In this document: positions 13,018-13,426 of the stretch, piece by piece
How positions within the stretch are numbered: the first letter of the stretch is position 1
Layout: every line of letters begins with the position of its first letter
Assembly: GCA_964370205.1 (NCBI GenBank)
Contig: CAYJIK010000054.1
Span: 1 to 13,426, forward strand
Source: DAMCAP01 sp964370205
GTDB taxonomy: Bacteria > Bacillota > Clostridia > Oscillospirales > Ruminococcaceae
Length of the DNA stretch: 13,426 nucleotides
Direction: 5' to 3'
The notes under the pieces: model-generated
Told to the model about the DNA's origin: nothing
Seen by the model: the letters and a program-made list of their open reading frames with translations, nothing else
The model's database searches: none
Program-made: the position numbers and the translations under genes

Positions 13018-13248
13018 TTACGCCTTATTCTCTTCAACAAATCTCACGATATCGCCCACAGTTCTGATACCCTCGACAGCTTCGTCCGGTATCTCAACCT
13101 CGAACTCCTCCTCGATGGTCATGGCTATATCCACAACGTCCAGCGAGTCAGCACCTAGGTCTTCAGCGATATTCGCCTCCATGGTAACTTGACTTTCGTC
13201 CAAATCAAGTTGCTCCATTAAGATGTTTTTTATCTTTTCAAAAATCAC
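13018..13248 (-). CDS. acpP: Acyl carrier protein
   Basis: The 76-residue, acidic product has the acyl carrier motif GADSLDVVD. S35 is the attachment site for 4'-phosphopantetheine, and the following helix II (VVDIAMTIEEEFEVEIPDE) is typical. It carries growing fatty acyl chains in type II fatty acid synthesis in the cytoplasm. Length is standard. The start codon is GTG at 13248, preceded by AGGGGTG (13261-13255), six bases away; no better ATG exists. It has its own promoter and terminator here, and no fab genes are beside it within the window, so it is likely monocistronic. An unusual structured leader precedes it. Confidence 0.96.
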   Translation of the reverse strand: MIFEKIKNILMEQLDLDESQVTMEANIAEDLGADSLDVVDIAMTIEEEFEVEIPDEAVEGIRTVGDIVRFVEENKA

Positions 13249-13254
13249 AGTCTT

Positions 13255-13290
13255 TCACCCCTTTCCGTACACCACAAGTCTGGGTGGTTG
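13255..13290 (-). promoter_or_regulatory. acpP ribosome-site region with competing pairings
   Basis: In the acpP transcript, ACCAC (13288-13284) can pair with GUGGU (13275-13271). The overlapping CACCC (13286-13282) can instead pair with GGGUG (13260-13256) of the ribosome site. The two pairings exclude each other, as in translation-control switches. Each is only five pairs, so this is a suggestion. Confidence 0.3.
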
Positions 13291-13300
13291 CTTTTGTCCT

Positions 13301-13374
13301 AATTCTAAACCGAGGCTTTCGCCACAGCAGAGCCGTTATCACACTACACAACCGCTCTGGCACGGTTTAGAATT
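13301..13374 (-). ncRNA. Candidate structured leader RNA of acpP
   Basis: In the acpP transcript a perfect 12-bp helix (AAUUCUAAACCG at 13374-13363 with CGGUUUAGAAUU at 13312-13301) closes a 50-nt region. Inside are a stem CAGAGC/GCUCUG (13359-13354 with 13333-13328) and a short GGC-GAAA-GCC hairpin with a GNRA loop (13323-13314), giving a three-way junction. The predicted transcription start (about 13377) lies at the base of the closing helix. I do not recognise it as a known riboswitch or T-box. It could instead be a DNA-level inverted repeat. Confidence 0.45.
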
Positions 13375-13384
13375 GCTAGGAAAG

Positions 13385-13413
13385 ATTATAGTATGTATTT
13401 TATCATTTTGCAA
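13385..13413 (-). promoter_or_regulatory. Promoter of acpP
   Basis: Read on the bottom strand, TTGCAA (13413-13408) is followed after 17 bp by a perfect TATAAT (13390-13385). Predicted start is near 13377, giving a leader of about 130 nt before the GTG start. Confidence 0.75.
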
Positions 13414-13426
13414 GACCATTTTTAAA

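Noticed and set aside
13301..13374. tRNA or known riboswitch upstream of acpP
   Set aside because: No anticodon arm, T-loop or acceptor pattern, and no conserved cores of TPP, purine, glycine, THF, c-di-GMP or T-box elements could be matched by eye.
1..13426. CRISPR array
   Set aside because: Repeats present are dispersed hairpins with irregular spacing; no regularly spaced direct repeats or cas genes are seen.

Overview
This is a scaffold fragment from the chromosome of a low-to-mid GC Firmicute. It is most likely an uncultured gut-type member of Clostridia (Oscillospiraceae-like), assembled from short metagenomic reads. The evidence is the conserved Firmicutes block rpmH-rnpA-yidD-yidC-khpB(jag), strong AAGGAGG-type ribosome sites, a clostripain-family lipoprotein, a clostridial-type ferritin-like protein, and many short tgtaggggcg-type hairpin repeats of the kind common between genes in these genomes. 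The placement is inference; no marker fixes the genus. A 100-N gap flanked by an exact 55-bp duplication marks a scaffold join.

Layout. 1-298 is a gene-free, very C-rich stretch (top strand) with a near-ideal G-quadruplex motif on the bottom strand. A consensus promoter at 299-328 then drives rpmH (409-543), rnpA (547-1008, with an unusual N-terminal extension), yidD (1011-1256), yidC (1482-2585) and khpB/jag (2727-3947). Together these supply a ribosomal protein, the RNase P protein, the membrane-insertion machinery and an RNA-binding protein. The usual downstream genes (mnmE, mnmG, rsmG) are missing. Instead there is a hairpin repeat, a tiny bottom-strand gene (4136-4357), a divergent ferritin-like gene (4541-5092), and a bottom-strand run that reads, from its promoter at 8404-8432, as an IS1-type zinc-ribbon protein with a His-rich charged tail (7605-8315), an ABC exporter half-transporter (5758-7605, start overlapping the previous stop) and a GNAT acetyltransferase (5157-5675).

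The right part holds a short MOP-type flippase-like membrane protein (8673-9884) with a G/T-rich coding strand, the assembly gap, a small unknown ORF (10121-10336), a 209-bp nested palindrome (10390-10598), a secreted clostripain-family lipoprotein (10755-12734), and the acyl carrier protein gene acpP on the bottom strand (13018-13248). acpP has its own promoter (TTGCAA, 17 bp, TATAAT), an intrinsic terminator, and a leader that can fold into a closed multi-branch RNA beginning at the predicted transcription start.

Most noteworthy: the structured acpP leader; the IS1-derived DNA-binding protein translationally coupled to an ABC exporter; two 81-bp hairpin elements whose cores are inverted relative to homologous flanks; the 209-bp nested palindrome; and a KhpB protein lacking the canonical KH GxxG loop while carrying a long Gly/Arg tail. 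All functional readings are from sequence inspection only.
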